Below, piece after piece: positions 20,882 through 30,499 of a stretch of 64,000 nucleotides of DNA; the stretch's first letter is position 1; every line of letters starts with the position of its first letter. Position numbers and translations under genes: made by a program. The notes beneath the pieces are model-generated. The model had not been told where the DNA came from, did no database searches, and saw only the letters and a program-made list of their open reading frames with translations. Origin of the DNA: Hoyosella subflava DQS3-9A1 (GTDB lineage: Bacteria; Actinomycetota; Actinomycetes; Mycobacteriales; Mycobacteriaceae); the NCBI RefSeq assembly GCF_000214175.1, contig NC_015564.1:248001-312000 (forward strand), in the 5' to 3' direction.

Positions 20882-21268
20882 ATGAATCAATCGGGACTTG
20901 CAGCCTCCGGAACAACACTCGACAAGCGACCCACTACACGCCGCAGTGGCGGTCTCCCGATCAGTGCGATGATCTCGACAGACCAGGCTGAGGCGCGTAT
21001 CGCGTGGGTATCGCAAGCTCGTTGCCGAGGAATTGATCCGGATCTGTTGTTCGTTCGCGGTGCGGCGCAGCGGAAGGCCGCGACGGTATGCCGTCACTGC
21101 CCTGTCATTCTCGAGTGCGGCGCCGACGCTCTCGACAATCGTGTGGAATTCGGCGTTTGGGGCGGCATGACGGAACGTCAGCGCCGCGCGCTGCTGAAGC
21201 AGCACCCCGAGGTCGAATCATGGTCTGACTTCTTCGCGGCGCAGCGTGCGCAGCAGTCAGCCGTGTGA
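20882..21268 (+). CDS. whiB4: WhiB-family Fe-S transcriptional regulator, WhiB4 type
   Basis: 128-aa Wbl protein with four cluster cysteines (C48, C70, C73, C79; AARxCRG, CRHCPVILEC) and the turn motif EFGVWGGMTERQRRALL. Sequence and position beside bagB and ponA2 match WhiB4, an oxygen- and peroxide-sensitive [4Fe-4S] regulator. ATG 20882 is the best start; the ribosome site is weak, and ATG 20969 is an alternative. The conserved core is certain, the N-terminal 30 residues are not. Confidence 0.9.
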   Translation: MNQSGLAASGTTLDKRPTTRRSGGLPISAMISTDQAEARIAWVSQARCRGIDPDLLFVRGAAQRKAATVCRHCPVILECGADALDNRVEFGVWGGMTERQRRALLKQHPEVESWSDFFAAQRAQQSAV

Positions 21269-21347
21269 CAACAGAATTCACGATGTGAGTAGTACCTAGC
21301 AGGCAGAGAGGGGAAGCTCGGTCCGCTGGGTACTCACATCACACATG

Positions 21348-22499
21348 CTAGCCAGGATTCTTCATCTGGGCGCTTACATTTCGCAGCGCGTCGAGGTCCG
21401 ACACTTCAAACGGAAGTGACCGGACGGTTGTCATCGCGACACGCGGATGAGCATGCGTGAATCGCGACAGCAAATGCTGTTCGCGCTTGGAAATTCGGGC
21501 TCGGTCAGCGTGAATTCGCAGGAGCGCCTCCGTCACCGCGTCTTCACCGGCGCTGTCCTCAGCGAGTTCTTCGGCTGCCGCCAGCGCTCGGTCGCTACTG
21601 AACGACGCAAGAGTCGGATGTGTTCGATTCAGAATCAAGCCCGCGAGTGGCATGTTTTCGCTACTGAGCCGATCTACAAAGAATGATGCCTCGCGCAGAG
21701 GATCCGGCTCAGCCGCAGAGATGACGAGGAATTGCGTGCCAGGTGTGCGGAGTAATTCGTAGGTGCGGTTCGCGCGTTCACGAAACCCACCGAACATGGT
21801 GTCAAGGGACCGCACGAATTGTGAGGCGTCCGACAGCATCTCCGACCCGACGATGGTGGACACGCCTTTCATCGCCAAGCTGATAGCACCAGTGACCATG
21901 CGTCCGATGCCCCGCCCCGGCGCCAGGAAAAGGCGCATCATCCGGCCGTCGAGAAACGTGCCAAGGCGCTGCGGCGCATCGAGGAAATCGAGTGCATTTC
22001 GTGACGGCGGGGTATCAACGACCACCAGATCCCAGTCACGCTTCTGGACGAGTTGGCCGAGTTTCTCCATGGCCATATATTCCTGGGTGCCGGAGAATGA
22101 GGACGCAATCGTTTGATAAAAGGGGCTCGAAAGAATAGCTTGAGCGCGTTCTGGTGTGGTGTGCTCCTGCACCATTTCGTCGAAGGTGCGCCGCATATCG
22201 AGCATCATCGCGTACAGCTTGCCTGCACTGTGCTCGAGCGGTACCTCTTTTGGTGTGTTGTCCAGTTCGCCGACGCCGAGTGCCTGCGCGAGCCGCCGGG
22301 CAGGGTCGATCGTGAGCACAACGACGGTGCGGCCCATGTCAGCCGCCCGCAGCGCGAGCGCCGCCGCAGTCGTTGTCTTACCGACGCCGCCCGCGCCGCA
22401 GCACACGATGACTTTGGTGCCGGAATCGGAGAGGATTCCGTCCATATTGAGGCGCGGCGCAGTGTGGGTGGTGGGAGGTTCGGCTGTCGTAGTCGTCAT
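21348..22499 (-). CDS. bagB: Get3/ArsA-like ATPase B
   Basis: 383-aa P-loop ATPase of the ArsA/Get3 family, with the Walker [21 protein letters not shown] and the Switch motif [16 protein letters not shown]. It is the second of a pair of unequal ATPases, matching Rv3680 (BagB) of M. tuberculosis. There is no arsenic operon nearby, so an arsenite pump role is unlikely. The ATG overlaps the bagA stop by 4 nt. Confidence 0.9.
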   Translation of the reverse strand: MTTTTAEPPTTHTAPRLNMDGILSDSGTKVIVCCGAGGVGKTTTAAALALRAADMGRTVVVLTIDPARRLAQALGVGELDNTPKEVPLEHSAGKLYAMMLDMRRTFDEMVQEHTTPERAQAILSSPFYQTIASSFSGTQEYMAMEKLGQLVQKRDWDLVVVDTPPSRNALDFLDAPQRLGTFLDGRMMRLFLAPGRGIGRMVTGAISLAMKGVSTIVGSEMLSDASQFVRSLDTMFGGFRERANRTYELLRTPGTQFLVISAAEPDPLREASFFVDRLSSENMPLAGLILNRTHPTLASFSSDRALAAAEELAEDSAGEDAVTEALLRIHADRARISKREQHLLSRFTHAHPRVAMTTVRSLPFEVSDLDALRNVSAQMKNPG

Positions 22500-23497
22500 T
22501 TCACACCTTGGTTCGCTAGGGCTTCCGCGAGCTCGTACAGTCCGCCGAGGTCGACACCTTCGGTCAGCGTAGGCAGGGAGAGTTGCGGAATGTCGATGGC
22601 TTCGAGTTCACGTGCGCTTTCCCTCTGAGCCTGAGTGCGAATCGCATACTCGGACGCTTGAGTCAGCAGTCCGTCGAAGTCCTCATCGCTGAGTCGCAGC
22701 CCGGCACGCTTGAGTCCTTCCCTCGCCGCGTCCCGGTCAAGTTCACCCTGGGCCGCAGCGTCGAGCATTCCTTCAGGCAGATGCATGCTGTTGGTGCGGT
22801 TGACGATGATTGACCCGATACGCAGTTCCTTGGCCCTCAGCTCTTCAATCGCATCGATGCTTTCCTGCACGGGGAGTGATTCGAGCAGCGTCACGACGTG
22901 GACCACAGTCTCGTCGGAGTGCAGCAACCTCACAACGCCTTCTGACTGACTTCGGATCGGACCGGACTTTGCAAGGTCCGCCATGGCTTTCGTGACGTCC
23001 AGGAAAGTGCCGATACGGCCAGTCGGGGGTGCGTCCACGACGACAGCGTCGAACGTCGGCCGCCCATCTTTCTCACGCCTGATTACGCACTCTTTGATCT
23101 TGCCGGTGAGGATGACATCCCGCAGACCGGGAGCCAGGGTGGTGGCGAACTCCACTGCCCCGACCTTGCGCATTGCCCTGCCAGCGAGGCCGAGGTTGTA
23201 GAACATATCGAGGTATTCGAGGAACGCAGCCTCAATGTCGATCGCGAGCGCCCTTACCTCACCGCCGCCGTCGGCCGAGGCTACCTTGGTTTCCGCATAG
23301 GGCAGCGGCGGGATGTCGAAGAGCTGCGCGATGCCCTGCCTGCCTTCAACTTCCGCAAGGAGAACACGCCGCCCCCCAGCCGCGAGCGTAAGCGCCAATG
23401 CCGCTGCCGCAGTCGACTTGCCCGTTCCGCCCTTGCCGGTGACGAAGTGCAGCCGGGCGTTCGCTGCCTTGTGGGTCCATAATTCGGAGGTAGGCAC
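22496..23497 (-). CDS. bagA: Get3/ArsA-like ATPase A
   Basis: 333-aa ArsA/Get3-family ATPase (Rv3679, BagA counterpart). The Walker A is [19 protein letters not shown] (deviant, with the signature lysine) and the switch region is [17 protein letters not shown]. It probably forms a heteromer with BagB. GTG 23497 gives [21 protein letters not shown]; no strong ribosome site is visible. It is divergent from the DUF4177/RidA pair. Confidence 0.9.
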   Translation of the reverse strand: MPTSELWTHKAANARLHFVTGKGGTGKSTAAAALALTLAAGGRRVLLAEVEGRQGIAQLFDIPPLPYAETKVASADGGGEVRALAIDIEAAFLEYLDMFYNLGLAGRAMRKVGAVEFATTLAPGLRDVILTGKIKECVIRREKDGRPTFDAVVVDAPPTGRIGTFLDVTKAMADLAKSGPIRSQSEGVVRLLHSDETVVHVVTLLESLPVQESIDAIEELRAKELRIGSIIVNRTNSMHLPEGMLDAAAQGELDRDAAREGLKRAGLRLSDEDFDGLLTQASEYAIRTQAQRESARELEAIDIPQLSLPTLTEGVDLGGLYELAEALANQGVK

Positions 23498-23552
23498 GCT
23501 TCAGAGCTTATAAGGATGTGTGCCGCTGTGTCCTATGACTAGGCTTACAGAC

Positions 23553-23714
23553 ATGAGTGAGATCACCCGCTGGGAATATGCAACCGTCCCTCTACTCACA
23601 CACGCCACTAAGGCGATCCTCGATCAGTGGGGAGAAGATGGATGGGAACTAGTGACCGTCCTTCCTGGCCCCACCGGTGAACAGCACGTGGCTTACTTGA
23701 AGCGCGCCAAATGA
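23553..23714 (+). CDS. DUF4177 small protein
   Basis: 53-aa conserved actinobacterial protein (Rv3678A counterpart): WEYATVPLLTHATKAILDQW and DGWELVTVLPGPTGEQHVAY. I chose ATG 23553 because homologues start there and TAGGCT lies 7 nt upstream, consistent with a leaderless transcript; ATG 23535 would overlap that promoter. Its stop overlaps the RidA start (ATGA). Function is unknown. Confidence 0.85.
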   Translation: MSEITRWEYATVPLLTHATKAILDQWGEDGWELVTVLPGPTGEQHVAYLKRAK

Positions 23715-24172
23715 GCGGGTACCTCGAGCGGCTCAAGGAACTCGGCCTCACGCTTCCGCCCGTAGTTCCCCCTGTCGCCGCATATGTTCCTGCAGTTCAG
23801 GCTGGGGATTTCGTGTACACGTCTGGCCAGCTTCCACTAGTAGCTGGTGGGTTACCCGCGGTGGGGAAGGTCGGCACGGACGTCGCACCGGAGGAGGCGA
23901 AGGAAATGGCACGGATCTGCGGCCTCAATGCCCTCGCGGCGATCGATGCGCTCGTTGGTCTCGACGCTGTCGAACGTGTGGTGAAAGTAGTCGGGTTCGT
24001 GGCGTCTGGCCCGGGCTTCACTGGTCAGCCACAGGTCGTCAACGGCGCGTCGGAACTGCTCGGGGAGGTATTCGGGGAAGCAGGAAAGCACGCGCGGAGC
24101 GCTGTGGGTGTCGCGGAACTGCCCCTCGATGCTCCCGTAGAGGTCGAAATGATTGTTCAGGTCCGTCGCTGA
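23711..24172 (+). CDS. RidA/YjgF family protein (enamine/imine deaminase type)
   Basis: 153-aa RidA-family protein (Rv3678c counterpart), usually clearing reactive enamine/imine intermediates. Visible: [16 protein letters not shown] at the start of the fold, and the late [20 protein letters not shown]. The Arg that marks active RidA (usually in a C-R-V motif) is not obvious, so deaminase activity is uncertain. It overlaps DUF4177 by 4 nt and ends 2 nt from the convergent phosphatase gene. Confidence 0.88.
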   Translation: MSGYLERLKELGLTLPPVVPPVAAYVPAVQAGDFVYTSGQLPLVAGGLPAVGKVGTDVAPEEAKEMARICGLNALAAIDALVGLDAVERVVKVVGFVASGPGFTGQPQVVNGASELLGEVFGEAGKHARSAVGVAELPLDAPVEVEMIVQVRR

Positions 24173-24174
24173 CC

Positions 24175-24822
24175 TCAGCGGTAGCTGAAGAGGCGCTTGC
24201 CATCGACGTGACTGTGCTCGTTGTAGCTTACGAGCGACACCCCTGAGCGACCGTTGATCAACTTCGTGATTCCTGCATTGCAGGACACACGGTGCAGCGG
24301 AACGAATATACGGTCGCGGTCGCCCAGGAGCTTCGCCGCGATCGCGGCAATCACGCCGCCCGAGGTGAACGCTGCAGACTGGACACCCGAACCCGAATTG
24401 CGGACCAGTTCATCGAATGCGCTATCCACGCGTTCGGTGAACTGGTCCCATGTTTCTGTGCAGGGGCTTGACCTTCCGGCTGCAATCCACCGGTCCAGGG
24501 CTCCATCGAGAAGTTTCTGAAATGACATTCGATCGGCGTGACTTTCCGCCGTCCCGCTGTCTGGCTCACCGTGGTGGTGGATGACGTCGGCGAAGTCGTA
24601 CTCATTCCAGCGCGGATCGGTGGCCGGCTCGTATCCGCTGTGCAGGGACGTGTCTCGCTGCCGCTGCATCGATCCGCTGACGATGTGAGTCACGTGCGCG
24701 GCGCGATGGCGAAGCTCTTCGCCCGTGATTCTCGCCTGCTCGCCACCAAGGTCGGAAAGCGCGTCGTAGTTGGCTGTGCCGAATGATGCTTGGCCATGAC
24801 GGACCAAGAAGATGGTTCCCAT
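24175..24822 (-). CDS. Histidine phosphatase family protein
   Basis: 215-aa branch-1 histidine phosphatase with LVRHGQASFG (RHG, residues 7-16) and a downstream acid/His region. It is the last gene of a four-gene operon; its ATG (24822) overlaps the stop of the phosphotransferase gene as TGATG, with AGGAGG 4 nt upstream. A phosphatase with a kinase-like phosphotransferase in one operon suggests it acts on, or recycles, the phosphorylated intermediate. Confidence 0.88.
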   Translation of the reverse strand: MGTIFLVRHGQASFGTANYDALSDLGGEQARITGEELRHRAAHVTHIVSGSMQRQRDTSLHSGYEPATDPRWNEYDFADVIHHHGEPDSGTAESHADRMSFQKLLDGALDRWIAAGRSSPCTETWDQFTERVDSAFDELVRNSGSGVQSAAFTSGGVIAAIAAKLLGDRDRIFVPLHRVSCNAGITKLINGRSGVSLVSYNEHSHVDGKRLFSYR

Positions 24823-25901
24823 CACACCTCCTTGATTGCTTCCTTACAGCGCCACTCCAAGTATCCGGTGAAGATCCAGAAATCTTTGTACAGCGGATTG
24901 TGTGTGCCACCGTCATGGAAACGCCGATACAGCTGCTGAATGATCACAGCTAAGCGGAAAAGCCCGTAAACCTCGTAGAACTTCCAGTTTGTGACAGAAC
25001 GGCCAGTCTTCTGAGCGTAATAGTCGACTACTTCTGCGCGCGTCAGCATCCCGGGCAGGTGAGTCGGCTGTCGACGGCTCTGCTGCATGACATCGTCATC
25101 GTCGCTCTGCACCCAGTATGCGAGTGTCGCGCCGAGTTCCATCAGCGGATCACCGAGCGTGGCCATCTCCCAGTCGAGAATGCCTATGACATTCATCGTC
25201 CCCGCGTTATCAAAAACAATGTTGTCGAAGCGGAAGTCGTTGTGAATCAGACAGGTCGCGACGTCGTCGGGTGCGTGGCTCGACAACCACGTCATCACAT
25301 CTTCAAAGTCGGGAACATTGGATGTGTGAGCGCGGCGGAAACGGTCGGACCACCCGCTGATTTGGCGGCGGACGTATCCGGCGCCGCGGCCCAGATCGCT
25401 GAGACCGGCCGCGCGAACGTCGATCTGGTGGAGTTCGACGAGACGGTCGAGAACGTCCGTGCAGAGCGCGCGAACCCGATCGGGGCTCGACGGCACGGCC
25501 TCCGGGAGATCTCTGCGAAGAATTATTCCCTCGAGGCGCTCCATTACGTAGAACTCGGTGCCGATCAGCGACGCATCGTCGCAGAAGGCCAGCATCTCGG
25601 GGACGTAGGGGAATGACGGCTTAATTGCCTTCTGGACGCGGTATTCGCGGTCCATATCGTGTGCCGAGGCGGCACGGTGTCCGCCTGGCGGGCGGCGCAG
25701 GATCAGATCACGCTCGGGGTACGAGAGCAGGTAGGTGAGATTCGATGCACCGCCAGCGAACTGACGGACGACCGGCACCCCCGTGACTCCCTCTACTCGG
25801 TCAGCGAGCCACTCGCCCACCGCGGCGGCATCGAACGCATCTTCCTCTCTGAGACCGGCTGGCTGGTCGATGAGACTGGCGTCGTCGCGATCATTCGTCA
25901 C
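24822..25901 (-). CDS. Aminoglycoside-phosphotransferase-like kinase, ACAD10/11- and LvaA-type
   Basis: 359-aa APH-fold kinase. It has the conserved LIHNDFRFDNIVF (catalytic loop, HxDxxxxN) and GILDWEMATLGDP (metal-binding DWE). This subfamily is fused to acyl-CoA dehydrogenase in animal ACAD10/11 and separate in bacteria as LvaA, where it phosphorylates the 4-hydroxyl of 4-hydroxyacyl-CoA. GTG 25901 has GGAGGG 4 nt upstream and overlaps the SDR stop (GTGA). Substrate assignment is by subfamily and context. Confidence 0.88.
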   Translation of the reverse strand: MTNDRDDASLIDQPAGLREEDAFDAAAVGEWLADRVEGVTGVPVVRQFAGGASNLTYLLSYPERDLILRRPPGGHRAASAHDMDREYRVQKAIKPSFPYVPEMLAFCDDASLIGTEFYVMERLEGIILRRDLPEAVPSSPDRVRALCTDVLDRLVELHQIDVRAAGLSDLGRGAGYVRRQISGWSDRFRRAHTSNVPDFEDVMTWLSSHAPDDVATCLIHNDFRFDNIVFDNAGTMNVIGILDWEMATLGDPLMELGATLAYWVQSDDDDVMQQSRRQPTHLPGMLTRAEVVDYYAQKTGRSVTNWKFYEVYGLFRLAVIIQQLYRRFHDGGTHNPLYKDFWIFTGYLEWRCKEAIKEV

Positions 25902-26668
25902 CCCACCCTCCTTACCACTGACAGGGGTGCGAACCGGATAACTTGAGCCAGCGCGGCCCACGGCCACCGCGGAATATAGGCCTTGCCGGGTTCCCGCTCG
26001 ATAGCGGAAATAAGGGCATTGGCGCCTCTGTCCGCTGAGGCGAGCAGTGGGGTTTTACCTGCTCGGCCCGTCATTTCTGATTCGATGTAACCAGGGAGCA
26101 GCGAAGTCACTTTGATCGGCGAGCCAAGGTGCTGGGAACGTATGCCTTCAGCCAGCGATGCGGCCGCCGATTTGCTGGCTGCGTAAGCAGTGATGTTGCC
26201 GCGCATGCCGCGCAGGGCGCTGAAGGAGGAAACTACCACTAGATGGCCGTACCCCTGGGCCCGGAAGATCCCGAGTGCGGCCTCGCACTGCGCAAGCAGT
26301 CCGACGACGTTCGTTTCCACGGTCTGCTTGTTCGCGGCGAAATGGCCGGTGCCCAGCGGCTGGCCCTTACCGAGGCCCGCGTTGGCGATGACGCGGTCGA
26401 GGGAGCCGAGTTCCTCCTGGATTTCGCGGAACACCGTAAACACTTTGTCGTGATCATTGACGTCGAGAGTCTTGACCACGATCTGAATGCCAGGATATGC
26501 GGTGCGTAGTTCCGTCGCTAGTGCCTCAAGGCGATCAGTCCGCCTGGCGCACAGGCCGAGATTGCGGCCCATCGCCGCGAACTTCCTTGCCATACCTTCA
26601 CCTAGGCCGGAACTAGCGCCGGTGATGAGAATGTTCGTGCGCGGTTGCGTGCCTGCCTTCTTGCTCAC
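25898..26668 (-). CDS. Short-chain dehydrogenase/reductase
   Basis: 256-aa classical SDR with TGASSGLG (residues 15-22), the NAG motif (IANAGLG), and catalytic Ser and YAASK (Y-x3-K). The GTG 26668 start has AAGGA 7 nt upstream and overlaps the ACAD stop by 4 nt. In the operon it could oxidise or reduce a hydroxy/keto acyl-CoA made from 4-hydroxy acids. Confidence 0.9.
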   Translation of the reverse strand: MSKKAGTQPRTNILITGASSGLGEGMARKFAAMGRNLGLCARRTDRLEALATELRTAYPGIQIVVKTLDVNDHDKVFTVFREIQEELGSLDRVIANAGLGKGQPLGTGHFAANKQTVETNVVGLLAQCEAALGIFRAQGYGHLVVVSSFSALRGMRGNITAYAASKSAAASLAEGIRSQHLGSPIKVTSLLPGYIESEMTGRAGKTPLLASADRGANALISAIEREPGKAYIPRWPWAALAQVIRFAPLSVVRRVG

Positions 26669-27915
26669 TTCGAGTTCCTTCCGTGCGCACGTGCTTTCGC
26701 GAGTTCGATTCGGGAAACCACGCCCAGGTGTACTTCGTCGGGCCCATCGGCGAGCCGCAGTGACCGTGCTGCGGCGTACGCGCCAGCAAGCGGATGATCC
26801 TCTGTGAGCCCGCCCGCGCCGTGCCACTGGATCACCATATCCACCACGTCCTGGGCCATTTGCGGCACCACGGCTTTGATCTGCGATAGTTCGGAGAGGG
26901 CACCAAAAGCACCGGCGGTGTCGAGGAGCCACGCGGTATACAGGACATGCAGCCGCGCCTGATTGATGGCGATCCGGGCCCGCGCGATACGTTCCCGGTT
27001 GCCGCCCAGATTCGCGAGCGGTTTGCCGAAAGCTGTTCGGGTTGTCGCGCGTTCGAGGCCGATTTCGAGTGTGCGTTCAGCGAGCCCAATCAGGCGCATG
27101 CAGTGGTGGATCCGGCCGGGGCCGAGTCTGCCCTGCGCGATCTCAAATCCGCGGCCCGGACCAGCGATGATGTTTGTGACTGGAACACGCACGTTCGTGA
27201 AGCTGACTTCGCCGTGGCCGTATGGCTCGTCGAAGTAGCCGAATACGCTGAGCATGCGGTCAACTGTCATACCCGGCGTTCCCACTGGCACGATTACCAT
27301 CGAGTGACGAGAGTGCCTATCCGCGTCCGCGTCGGTGAGGCCCATGAAGATGACGAATCGGCAGCGGGGGTGGCCGATTCCGGTTGAGAACCATTTCCTG
27401 CCGTTGATGACAACTTCGTCGCCCTCTATCACTGCGGTCGCGGTCATGTTGGTGGCATCAGAGGACGCGACATCGGGCTCAGTCATGCAGAACGCCGACC
27501 GTATCTGACCGTCGAGGAGGGGTTGCAGCCACTCTTCTTTCTGCTGAGCGGACCCATAGTGAATCAAAACCTCGGCATTGCCGGTGTCCGGTGCATTGCA
27601 GTTGAAGATCTCGGGCGCAATGACGTGTCTGCCCATAAGTTCGGCAAGGGGAGCGTACTCGGCGTTCGTGAAGCCGGGGCCCCCGAGTTCACGACCTTTT
27701 TCGCTGGCATAGGCGGGCGGCAGAAAGAAGTTCCACAGCCCTTGGCTCCGCGCTTTTTCTTTGAGCTCATCGATGATCGGCAGCACGACCCACGGATTTT
27801 CCCGGTCGCGGAGTTCCGCGAGGTGCTGGGCCTCGACCGGCGCGATCTCCCTATCGATGAACTCCGCAACGCGGCGCTGGTACTCGGACGTGAGGCTCGA
27901 CGGCGTGAAGTCCAT
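26665..27915 (-). CDS. Acyl-CoA dehydrogenase, ACAD10/11- or LvaC-like
   Basis: 416-aa flavin acyl-CoA dehydrogenase. The ACAD signature FCMTEPDVASSDATNM precedes NGRKWFSTGIG, with the later GPGRIHHCMRLIGLAER and IQWHGAGGLTEDHPLA. Its subfamily resembles the dehydrogenase domain of ACAD10/11 more than ordinary beta-oxidation enzymes. ATG 27915 is the first gene of the operon; no ribosome site is visible and the message may be leaderless. It is the probable catalyst that isomerises the phosphorylated 4-hydroxyacyl-CoA. Confidence 0.9.
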   Translation of the reverse strand: MDFTPSSLTSEYQRRVAEFIDREIAPVEAQHLAELRDRENPWVVLPIIDELKEKARSQGLWNFFLPPAYASEKGRELGGPGFTNAEYAPLAELMGRHVIAPEIFNCNAPDTGNAEVLIHYGSAQQKEEWLQPLLDGQIRSAFCMTEPDVASSDATNMTATAVIEGDEVVINGRKWFSTGIGHPRCRFVIFMGLTDADADRHSRHSMVIVPVGTPGMTVDRMLSVFGYFDEPYGHGEVSFTNVRVPVTNIIAGPGRGFEIAQGRLGPGRIHHCMRLIGLAERTLEIGLERATTRTAFGKPLANLGGNRERIARARIAINQARLHVLYTAWLLDTAGAFGALSELSQIKAVVPQMAQDVVDMVIQWHGAGGLTEDHPLAGAYAAARSLRLADGPDEVHLGVVSRIELAKARAHGRNSK

Positions 27916-27958
27916 GACGGCAGCGTACTCGCGTATAAAGCATTGCTCAGTTATTTCA

Positions 27959-28846
27959 CTATTCGGTGGCGCGCAGAATAGCCTCGATGACCCACTGAAG
28001 GTGTACGCCGCGCGTGGCGGAACAAGCGTGTTCAGTTCTGAGAGCACAGGACTCGAGGAACTCGTCAAGCATTGTCTGGTAGCAGTCCAGCGGGGAAGTT
28101 TCCCGAGTGCTCAGCTCAGCGACACCGCTTTGCCCGTGGACAGTCACCCGGAGCCGTGACGGCTGGATTGGAGTGCGCATCGAAAGGGTGAGGGAACTCA
28201 GACGCGCAGGGTATGAGTCGGGCTCTCCAGGTGGGGGACGATGGCTCAGCGTGATCATCCAGGTGTCGGTGCGCGGCTCATGATGAGCAGACAGCACCCC
28301 GTCAACGTGCCCGAGCGCAGCATCGATGACGTCGATAACGTGCGGTCCGACGTCATGGAGTGCGCCCCCGTCGCGACGCCACTGGGAGGCCGCAAAAGGC
28401 CCGCCAAGCAGCGCTCCGGACAGCCACATCGCATCTCCCGCCGACCAGTCACCGCCCTGTGCCTGGTCCAGGAAGAGGCGGGTTTCGGGTGCGAACCTCC
28501 GCGTTAGGAACATGATCGTCCGCGCCCCGTGCTCGCTAGCAGTGTCAGCGATGTGTCGTGCAGCGTCCATGGTGTCCGCGAGTGGCTTCTCGAGTATGAG
28601 GTGCTTACCGCGCTGTGCGGCCAGTGGCGCCAGGGCGCCCTGGATTGCCGGCGGCACCGCGAACGCGACGGCATCGCTCTCGTCGAGCAGTGCGGTGAAT
28701 GAGCCGAACGCCCGTATTCCGGTACCGCGGGCCGCGTCGGGGCGCCGTGCCCACAGGCCAGTGAACTGCACACCGGGATGCGCAGCCAAAGCCGGTGCGT
28801 GCGTGTGTATTGCCCACGGTCCAGCGCCTACAAGCCCGATTCGCAT
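27959..28846 (-). CDS. Gfo/Idh/MocA family oxidoreductase
   Basis: 295-aa NAD(P)-dependent oxidoreductase: N-terminal Rossmann GLVGAGPWAIHTHAPAL, then EKPLADT (the conserved E-K-P of the family), and a C-terminal alpha/beta domain with GGALHDVGPHVID. It lies 43 nt upstream of the ACAD gene on the same strand and could be co-transcribed. Typical substrates are sugars or polyols; none can be named here. Confidence 0.87.
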   Translation of the reverse strand: MRIGLVGAGPWAIHTHAPALAAHPGVQFTGLWARRPDAARGTGIRAFGSFTALLDESDAVAFAVPPAIQGALAPLAAQRGKHLILEKPLADTMDAARHIADTASEHGARTIMFLTRRFAPETRLFLDQAQGGDWSAGDAMWLSGALLGGPFAASQWRRDGGALHDVGPHVIDVIDAALGHVDGVLSAHHEPRTDTWMITLSHRPPPGEPDSYPARLSSLTLSMRTPIQPSRLRVTVHGQSGVAELSTRETSPLDCYQTMLDEFLESCALRTEHACSATRGVHLQWVIEAILRATE

Positions 28847-28893
28847 CTCTTCAACCTACCGGCCGCAGTGACGCCGTCGTACAGTGACAAGTG

Positions 28894-29688
28894 ATGACTC
28901 TCGAGCACCCCGCGTACGGCGCCATCCGCGAAGTTTCGGCCTTCGCGTCGGTGGCGCTGGCGGAAAACCCCGGATACATGACGCTCGACGGGACGAATAC
29001 CTGGATCTTGCGGGCGCCAGATTCACCAGGCTGCGTGATTGTCGACCCTGGGCCCGATGACGAGGCTCACCTACGGCGCGTTGCGTCTGCAGGGCCTGTG
29101 GATTTAGTGCTGATCACGCATCGCCATATCGACCATACGGAAGGAATCGACTCACTGGCGCGACTCGTGCAGGCACCGGTGCGGGGATTAAGACCTGACG
29201 ACTGTCGCGATTCACCTCCGCTCGCGGCAGGCGAACGTATTGATGTCTCAGGTCTCACTATCGAGGTCTTGAGTGCGCCAGGCCACACAGCGGATTCGAT
29301 GATGTTCACAGCAGACGTATCGGGCGAACGCGCGCTGTTGACTGGCGACACGATTCTCGGCCGGGGTACGACGGTGCTCGACGCCTACGACGGAGACCTC
29401 GGAGCGTACCTAGAAACGCTAGAGCGGATCCTCAATCTAGGGCCAGGCGTCATCGGACTCCCAGGTCACGGGCCAGAAACTGCAGATGTCGCCGCAGTTG
29501 CACTCGAGTACAAAGCGCACCGCGAGGAGCGGCTCGAGCAGATCCGGGCAGCTCTCCGAGTTCTCGGAGAGGACGTAACGGCCAGGGAGGTCGTCGAGCA
29601 CGTCTATTCGGATGTGGGCCAGCACCTGTGGCCCGCGGCCGAAGCCTCGGTCCGGGTGCAGCTGACGTACCTTCGCCAGCGCGCGTGA
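28894..29688 (+). CDS. Metallo-beta-lactamase fold hydrolase (Rv3677c counterpart)
   Basis: 264-aa MBL-fold hydrolase with the metal motif THRHIDHTEG (HxHxDH) and the later GHTADS and GDTILGRGTTV. It ends in the winged region VVEHVYSDVGQHLWPAAEASVRVQLTYL typical of LACTB2-like RNases/hydrolases. ATG 28894 follows a GTG at 28891; TACAGT just upstream suggests a leaderless message. The real substrate is unknown, possibly RNA or a thioester. Confidence 0.88.
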   Translation: MTLEHPAYGAIREVSAFASVALAENPGYMTLDGTNTWILRAPDSPGCVIVDPGPDDEAHLRRVASAGPVDLVLITHRHIDHTEGIDSLARLVQAPVRGLRPDDCRDSPPLAAGERIDVSGLTIEVLSAPGHTADSMMFTADVSGERALLTGDTILGRGTTVLDAYDGDLGAYLETLERILNLGPGVIGLPGHGPETADVAAVALEYKAHREERLEQIRAALRVLGEDVTAREVVEHVYSDVGQHLWPAAEASVRVQLTYLRQRA

Positions 29689-29707
29689 ATCGGACAGCCG
29701 TACTAAG

Positions 29708-29724
29708 CTACCGGATAACGGTAG
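29708..29724. promoter_or_regulatory. Small inverted repeat upstream of the XRE regulator
   Basis: ctaccg-gataa-cggtag is a perfect 6-bp inverted repeat 20 nt after the MBL gene. No T-tract follows, so an operator is as likely as a terminator. Confidence 0.4.
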
Positions 29725-29887
29725 ATCTGGGTGCGGAATGAGTCAGATTGTGGACCCAAGTGCAGAACCCTGCCGGCCAGGCCGGTAGCGACTTCGTCCC
29801 GTGGCCTCCGTGGGAGGGCGACGCCGCGGGAGGGGAAGACAACGTGCGGTTCTGCCAGAACGCCATGCGACTACGGAGCGGGGAGTT

Positions 29888-30412
29888 ATGAGTGAGCAGA
29901 GCGTGACAACGGAGCGAAATGCGGAGCGCCTGCAGCACGCAATGGATGACCGCGATCCGGCCGGTCCGGGGGACCGCGGACTCTTTGCTGAGCGGCTGGA
30001 GGAGCTGTTCCGAAGCGTCCCTGATCCGAGCGGCCGTCGGTATACGGGTTCGGCCATTGCGAGGAAGTCAACTGAGCTGGGCTACAAGCTGGGTGAGTCA
30101 TATCTGAGCCAGCTGCGGTCAGGGAAGGCGCGTACGCCCTCGTTTCGGACAGTGGAGGGCATCGCCGCGGCCTTCGGTGTGGACGTGCGTTACTTCCTGG
30201 AGGATGCGGGCCGACGCCGCAACCGGGAAGACATCGACATGATGCGGCTGCAGGCTGATCGAACGATCCACGAGGCCGCCCACCGCCTGGCGGGGCTCCC
30301 CGAATCCTCGATCACGATCGTAAACGAATTGATCAAGGTTCTTCGGGTCCAGCAGGGGCTTCCAGCCGATCCTGCTGCTGGTGCCGATAACGGCGAGGCT
30401 GGCCGACCCTAG
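29888..30412 (+). CDS. XRE-type helix-turn-helix regulator, EspR-like
   Basis: 174-aa DNA-binding protein. The HTH spans YTGSAIARKSTELGYKLGESYLSQLRSGK and FRTVEGIAAAFGVDVRYFL (each part within residues 51-108), the layout of the EspR/nucleoid-associated regulators of Mycobacteriales; a C-terminal helical region (ESSITIVNELIKVLRVQQG) may dimerise. ATG 29888 has GGAG 8 nt upstream. A strong terminator follows, shared with crp. Confidence 0.82.
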   Translation: MSEQSVTTERNAERLQHAMDDRDPAGPGDRGLFAERLEELFRSVPDPSGRRYTGSAIARKSTELGYKLGESYLSQLRSGKARTPSFRTVEGIAAAFGVDVRYFLEDAGRRRNREDIDMMRLQADRTIHEAAHRLAGLPESSITIVNELIKVLRVQQGLPADPAAGADNGEAGRP

Positions 30413-30433
30413 GCTAGGCTTCACGCAGTCGAA

Positions 30434-30489
30434 AAATGGCCTGCGAGGGCTGACCGCGCTGGCGCGGTTGGTGCCGTCGCAGGCCATTT
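30434..30489. terminator. Bidirectional terminator between the XRE gene and crp
   Basis: aaatggcctgcga (30434-30446) pairs perfectly with tcgcaggccattt (30477-30489), a 13-bp stem; the loop holds a second hairpin (accgcg/cgcggt). Its A/T ends serve both convergent genes. Confidence 0.85.
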
Positions 30490-30499
30490 GCTGTCTGGG

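Noticed and set aside
21348-23497. Arsenite efflux operon because of ArsA-type ATPases
   Set aside because: No arsB, arsR or arsC nearby, and both gene order and pairing match the Get3-like BagA/BagB proteins.
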